Below are positions 60,709 through 64,000 of a stretch of 64,000 nucleotides of DNA, piece after piece. Both the position numbers and the translations under genes were made by a program. The notes beneath the pieces were generated by a model. The model made no database searches. It worked only from the letters and a program-made list of their open reading frames with translations, and was not told the origin of the DNA. The stretch covers positions 124,001 to 188,000 of the forward strand of contig DJTE01000041.1 of NCBI GenBank assembly GCA_002439165.1. Reading direction: 5' to 3'. Origin of the DNA: Chryseobacterium indologenes (GTDB lineage Bacteria > Bacteroidota > Bacteroidia > Flavobacteriales > Weeksellaceae). The stretch's first letter is position 1. Each line of letters starts with the position of its first letter.

Positions 60709-61140
60709 ATGAAACTATCAGATAAAGCGACAGCACATATTTTGGTTAAAGCCAACAGCGAATGGGATAATTGCGAGTTTGCAATTATCCACCTATCCGA
60801 AGAATGGAAAACAGAACAGGCAAAACGGCTTGCATTAGTTAAGCCGTTAGAGGGCAATCACTATTTCTGCTCAATGAATTACTATGATACAGCAGTAGAT
60901 TTTTATAGGACAGGCGAAAACGACAACCCGAATATTGAAGAATTGCTAAACGGTAATGAATGGATATTTGTGGAGCTTGACGAGCAAGAGCAGGAAACGT
61001 TTACCGTACCTGAAAACCGACTGGACTGTTACAGGCTTGTATTAAGGGCAAACGGTACAGGCTACTATACAGCATACGGGAAGCATACGAGCGAAGAATT
61101 TTGGACGGAAGAATTTTTATTAACCCAATTAATTGCTTAA
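60709..61140 (+). CDS. ICE accessory protein, unknown
   Basis: A 143-residue protein with no membrane segment. It has an acidic, Trp-containing segment in the middle (NGNEWIFVELDEQEQETF) and a C-terminal FWTEEFLLTQLIA. No family recognised. The start is 4 bp after the preceding stop, as part of the run. It uses the same A+T-biased codons as its neighbours. Confidence 0.65.
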   Translation: MKLSDKATAHILVKANSEWDNCEFAIIHLSEEWKTEQAKRLALVKPLEGNHYFCSMNYYDTAVDFYRTGENDNPNIEELLNGNEWIFVELDEQEQETFTVPENRLDCYRLVLRANGTGYYTAYGKHTSEEFWTEEFLLTQLIA

Positions 61141-61163
61141 TCAGAAAAATCAAATTTCAAATT

Positions 61164-61496
61164 ATGACACGTTCAAATCTTCACATCAAATTGAGTAACG
61201 GTAAATCCCTTGTATGCGTTGCCGACAGCAGCAGCGCACCCGAACAGGGCTATATCGTTGAAAGGCTTTTTTTGCCCTTGTTATCCCTTGATAACAGCGA
61301 GCAAGAACTCTTAATGCTTAAAGAGTATTGCACGATGGATGAAAGGCGGATAAACGCATATTACCGCTATTTAATAGACCTTACCACTAAAGAAGTTAAG
61401 TTTTTTGAAGAGCATTACAGTTATACCAATGACACTTTCAGGAAAGGAAAGGATATAACGGAAAGATACTACGAGTATTTAAAAACGATTAACTAA
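61164..61496 (+). CDS. ICE accessory protein, unknown, 110 aa
   Basis: It starts at ATG 61164 (MTRSNLHIKLSNGK); an earlier frame start would overlap the previous gene. A strand-rich first half and a helical second half (YYRYLIDLTTKEVKFFEEHY) are visible. Similar small genes accompany DUF932 on CTns. No function is known. Last gene before two hairpins. Confidence 0.65.
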   Translation: MTRSNLHIKLSNGKSLVCVADSSSAPEQGYIVERLFLPLLSLDNSEQELLMLKEYCTMDERRINAYYRYLIDLTTKEVKFFEEHYSYTNDTFRKGKDITERYYEYLKTIN

Positions 61497-61499
61497 TAC

Positions 61500-61570
61500 A
61501 AGCCGCCTGACCCGAAAAGTCGGGCGGCAAAAAGACAGATCCTCCCGATGGTCGGGCAGTCTTTTTGCTT
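61500..61570 (+). terminator. Hairpins after accessory operon
   Basis: CCGCCTGACCCG pairs with CGGGCGG (from 61503). Then AAAAAGACAG... pairs imperfectly with ...GTCTTTTT (61531-61567), with CCCGAT/CGGGC in the middle. Together they look like a terminator for the plus-strand genes. The rest of the spacer to 61736 has no gene. Confidence 0.55.
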
Positions 61571-61736
61571 TAAATTGGTGCAATCCCCTTTAGCAAAATG
61601 CACCCTTACAAATCCTTTTCATTTTACCAAACAGGTTGCAGCGTTATTGCGTGGGATATTCGTTATCCCATAATTAGATTAGAGTGATTACTTTCTTTCG
61701 TGAGTTCAGCGGAAAAGAAAGTAACAAAGAAACCTG

Positions 61737-62186
61737 CTATTGCGGAAACTGTTTGTAATATTCTTTTGCTACTTCAGCTACACCTGCACTGAAATAACGC
61801 CCTCCGTCGTTTAGTACCGTGATGGCTTTTTTGAGTTCTTCGGGGTCTGCGCCTTTCAGGATATACCCTTTTGCCCCGCTATTAAGCATTTTAACCACAT
61901 CCTGCACATCATCGTTAATACTAAAAGCCAAGATTTTGGTTTGCGGATATTTTTCAAGCAATGCTTTAGCAGTTTCAAAACCATTCATTACAGGCATATT
62001 TATATCAACAACCATTATATCGGGAATAACTTCCATTTGCTCCATTTTTTTCAGTGCTAATTTGCCGTTTTCCGCTTCAAATACGATTTCAAAATTATCG
62101 TCGTCCCGTATAAAATCGCAGATACCTTTCCTAAGTAAGTCGTGGTCGTCTATCATTCCTATCTTAATTATTTTTTCTTTACCCAT
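61737..62186 (-). CDS. Receiver-only response regulator
   Basis: A 149-residue protein that is a single receiver domain. Acidic pocket DDHDLLRK (about residues 13-20), phospho-acceptor Asp in MVVDINMPVMNG (about residue 61), and Lys in YILKGAD. The LuxR-type output domain usual for the NarL/FixJ group is absent. A C-terminal tail AEVAKEYYKQFPQ follows. It overlaps the preceding minus-strand gene by 19 bp and may act with a hybrid kinase elsewhere on the element (CTn regulators such as RteA/RteB are known). Confidence 0.85.
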   Translation of the reverse strand: MGKEKIIKIGMIDDHDLLRKGICDFIRDDDNFEIVFEAENGKLALKKMEQMEVIPDIMVVDINMPVMNGFETAKALLEKYPQTKILAFSINDDVQDVVKMLNSGAKGYILKGADPEELKKAITVLNDGGRYFSAGVAEVAKEYYKQFPQ

Positions 62187-62455
62187 TTTCTTCTTTTGAT
62201 AAAATTGAAAAATCCGTATTTAGACTTAGATAAATCAGATGTTCTGTCAACGTGAGGTAAGCCATTATTAACCGTAATGTCCCTGACCTTAAAATGATTA
62301 AGCCATTCTTTAAAGTGTGCTATTTCGTGAGGCTTGAAACGAACAATTTCCCCGTTTTTAAGAGATACGATAAAAACATCAATGCAGAGAGTGAATGCAG
62401 ATAGATGGGATGCAGGATAGTCAAATTCGGGGTAAAAAATATGCTCATTCTCCAT
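62168..62455 (-). CDS. Small ICE protein paired with response regulator
   Basis: A 95-residue protein ending in a very basic tail (RRKWVKKK). It has a beta-rich middle (IDVFIVSLKNGEIVRFKPHEIAHFKEWL, about 25-52). It overlaps the response regulator by 19 bp and so is coupled with it. Family not recognised. Confidence 0.7.
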   Translation of the reverse strand: MENEHIFYPEFDYPASHLSAFTLCIDVFIVSLKNGEIVRFKPHEIAHFKEWLNHFKVRDITVNNGLPHVDRTSDLSKSKYGFFNFIKRRKWVKKK

Positions 62456-62543
62456 AGCCTTAATGTTTTAGGTTGTGGATGCCTGGCACAAAAAAAGAGC
62501 GCAGGCAACTACACTTACCGCACATTGAGGCACTGGTATGCCC

Positions 62544-62608
62544 GACAACGAATAAGCGAGCGCCCACGCCTTTTGACGTGAGCGTTCTTACTTATCTGTC
62601 CCGTTGTC
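62544..62608 (-). promoter_or_regulatory. Large nested hairpin in leader of the response-regulator operon
   Basis: GACAACG (62544-62550) pairs with CGTTGTC (62602-62608), with further pairing inside (ATAAG/CTTAT, CACG/CGTG). It lies 89 bp or more upstream of the 95-residue gene's start on the minus strand, so it would be in its leader or promoter. Whether it is an RNA structure or a DNA site is open. The rest of 62456-62733 has no gene. Confidence 0.45.
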
Positions 62609-62733
62609 TAAAAATTACCAGTTTTCAATGTGGGACTTAAAGCAAAAACACTTTAAGTATTTTCTATATTTTCGACAACAAAGATACTAAACTCGTGCCT
62701 TTTTGACTGCATATAGTACAAAAAAGATTACAG

Positions 62734-63021
62734 TCAAACTGTTTTTTGTGAAATATAATTCTGTTCAAGTATTGTCAGAATATCGCTTTCCTTATAAATA
62801 ATCTTACCGCCTATCTGTATATACGGCAGGATATTGTCATCACGGTATTGCTGTAAAGTTCGTTTGCTGATATGGAGCAGCTTACACACATCTTCGCCCG
62901 ACAGGTATATTTCCCCGTTCATTACAGGACGGTAATTTTTCAATATACTTTCGATACGGGTTCTTAGCAGCGTTATCATTTCCTGATGGGCAATGATTTC
63001 GTCATTCTCGAATAAATCCAT
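62734..63021 (-). CDS. HTH (excisionase/MerR-like) protein, 95 aa
   Basis: A winged-helix protein starting MDLFENDE at 63021. The HTH segment is LSGEDVCKLLHISKRTLQQYRDDNILPYIQIGGKIIYKESDI (about 42-84), of the excisionase DNA-binding type. The coiled N-terminus may mediate dimerisation. It overlaps its sister gene by 20 bp. Such pairs are usual in Bacteroidota CTns, where they act as Xis or as activators of excision genes. Confidence 0.85.
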   Translation of the reverse strand: MDLFENDEIIAHQEMITLLRTRIESILKNYRPVMNGEIYLSGEDVCKLLHISKRTLQQYRDDNILPYIQIGGKIIYKESDILTILEQNYISQKTV

Positions 63022-63313
63022 TTTCAACGGTATTGTACGGCTGTCCGGCTTCGAGCAAAGCCTGTACATCCGAGCGTTTATAATAATTCTTACGGTTCAG
63101 TCGGGAATAGGGCAATAGTCCTTTGTCCTTATACGTCTGCAAAGTCCGCTTGGTAATGTTCATCATCAGACACACTTCCTGGTTATCGAGCCATTTTTCT
63201 TCTTTGAAAATTGGCGTGTATTTTTTCGTAGCATTTTCGGTCAGTTCCAAAAGTGCTTTCAGCTCATTTTTCATTCCCTCCAGTACGGACTTTTGTATTG
63301 TGATTACTTCCAT
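63002..63313 (-). CDS. HTH (excisionase/MerR-like) protein, 103 aa
   Basis: The tandem partner of the gene downstream. HTH segment WLDNQEVCLMMNITKRTLQTYKDKGLLPYSRLNRKNYYKRSDV (about 41-83), again of the excisionase type. A helical N-terminus precedes it. The two are similar in layout but not in sequence, so the pair may bind different half-sites. Confidence 0.85.
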   Translation of the reverse strand: MEVITIQKSVLEGMKNELKALLELTENATKKYTPIFKEEKWLDNQEVCLMMNITKRTLQTYKDKGLLPYSRLNRKNYYKRSDVQALLEAGQPYNTVENGFIRE

Positions 63314-63471
63314 AGTTTGCTCAATTTTGCTGTGGAAGTCGAATTTATAAAGGCTTATTGCAGCGTTGGAGAATGTTGCAGGATTTGGCTTTGAAAGGCA
63401 GCGTTTGGCGTTAGTAGTAAGATTTGGTACAAAAAAAGCCCCGAATTTCGGGGCTATGATTTGCTGCTATT

Positions 63472-64000
63472 TTATTTTGCCAACTTCAGTATTCTATATG
63501 CACCTCTTGCCACAATCACGAATACAATTGCCCCAATAATCAAATCCGGATAACTCGAATTGAGCCAATTGACCAATAATCCCGCAATGATAACACCCGA
63601 ATTGATTATAACATCGTTGGAAGTGAAAATCATCGAAGCCTGCATATGGGCTTCTTTGCTTTTGTTCTTTTGTAATAGATAAAGACAAAGTACGTTTGCA
63701 ATCAACGCCAAAACAGAAACAACAATCATTGTTTTGAAATCAGGCATCGCTTCTATTCCGATAAAACGTCTGATAACTTCAACAAAACCGATAACGGCTA
63801 ACAGAATTTGAAAGTAACCTGCAAATTTGGCGATATTGTTTTTTCTTGCAATCGTACCCCCAACAGCAAACAATGCCAAAGCGTAAACAATACTGTCTGC
63901 AAGCATATCCAAGCTGTCTGCTATCAATCCCATTGAATTGGAAAAAATACCGAACAACATTTCCAATCCAAAGAAAACGAAATTGATAATCAGTACAGTC
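63472..64000 (-). CDS. Cation diffusion facilitator-type transporter, cut by window end
   Basis: The reading frame continues to the window edge, so the start is not seen. The visible part has four or five membrane helices. The helix-2 metal motif ADSLDMLADSIVYALAL holds two Asp, as in CzcD/ZitB-type CDF proteins. A second helix ASMIFTSNDVIINSGVI holds Asn-Asp. The protein ends soon after helix 6 without the usual C-terminal cytosolic domain, so it is a short form. It is a likely heavy-metal cargo gene of the element. Confidence 0.85.
   Translation of the reverse strand, partial: TVLIINFVFFGLEMLFGIFSNSMGLIADSLDMLADSIVYALALFAVGGTIARKNNIAKFAGYFQILLAVIGFVEVIRRFIGIEAMPDFKTMIVVSVLALIANVLCLYLLQKNKSKEAHMQASMIFTSNDVIINSGVIIAGLLVNWLNSSYPDLIIGAIVFVIVARGAYRILKLAK

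Overview
The window reads as chromosome of a flavobacterium of the Chryseobacterium/Elizabethkingia group (Weeksellaceae). The evidence is an A+T-rich sequence, promoters with the Bacteroidota -7 element TAnnTTTG, a type IX secretion C-terminal sorting domain, DUF4260, HopJ and GG-leader 'bacteriocin-like' peptides, and best-recognised proteins of flavobacterial type. Genus is an inference from the proteins, not a search result.

Layout. 0-40 kb is mostly core chromosome: an RND efflux permease (cut by the window start) with its outer-membrane partner, a cold-shock-domain protein, an SDR enzyme, a DoxX-like protein, a LytS/LytTR two-component pair, lgt, a VIT1-type metal transporter, a T9SS cargo protein, tRNA-Leu(CAA), an MBL hydrolase, a conserved unknown plus a GAF/fRMsr protein, an MscS channel, a BtuF-like binding protein, mgtE, two tandem Cys-rich GG-leader peptides, rpsO, a PagL-like deacylase, a frameshifted DUF4260 gene, a FucP-type sugar transporter, pnp, two lipoproteins, a MarR regulator with a TonB-dependent receptor, an ABC ATPase with an ABC-permease/M1-peptidase fusion, and a DUF2975/XRE pair.

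40.6-51.4 kb is an almost wholly minus-strand accessory block and is the most interesting part. Read in transcription order from 47.69 kb it holds a promoter, a tRNA-like RNA whose anticodon arm is replaced by a structured insert, a second hairpin carrying the same sequence module, a Ro60/TROVE protein, a protein with primase-like (AEP) motifs, two overlapping STAND-type ATPases behind a repeated palindromic operator, and a RlaP-type nucleotidyltransferase. Upstream lie a lipoprotein, an R2K-type ATP-grasp protein, two tandem paralogs of unknown function and a second RlaP-like nucleotidyltransferase. The TROVE/Y-RNA/RlaP combination points to RNA quality control or RNA repair in a conflict setting, but no RNA ligase (RtcB or Rnl) is visible here.

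51.4-56.6 kb returns to chromosome: a duplicated inverted-repeat element, cobT-cobS-cobC, a long repeat-rich spacer with a 45-residue peptide, a WYL-type regulator and HopJ. From 56.85 kb to the end lies the left arm of an integrative conjugative element of CTnDOT type: tyrosine integrase, DUF932 protein, several small accessory proteins, a receiver-only response regulator, two excisionase-like HTH proteins and the start of a cation-efflux transporter that runs off the window. No CRISPR array, rRNA operon or complete insertion sequence was seen.
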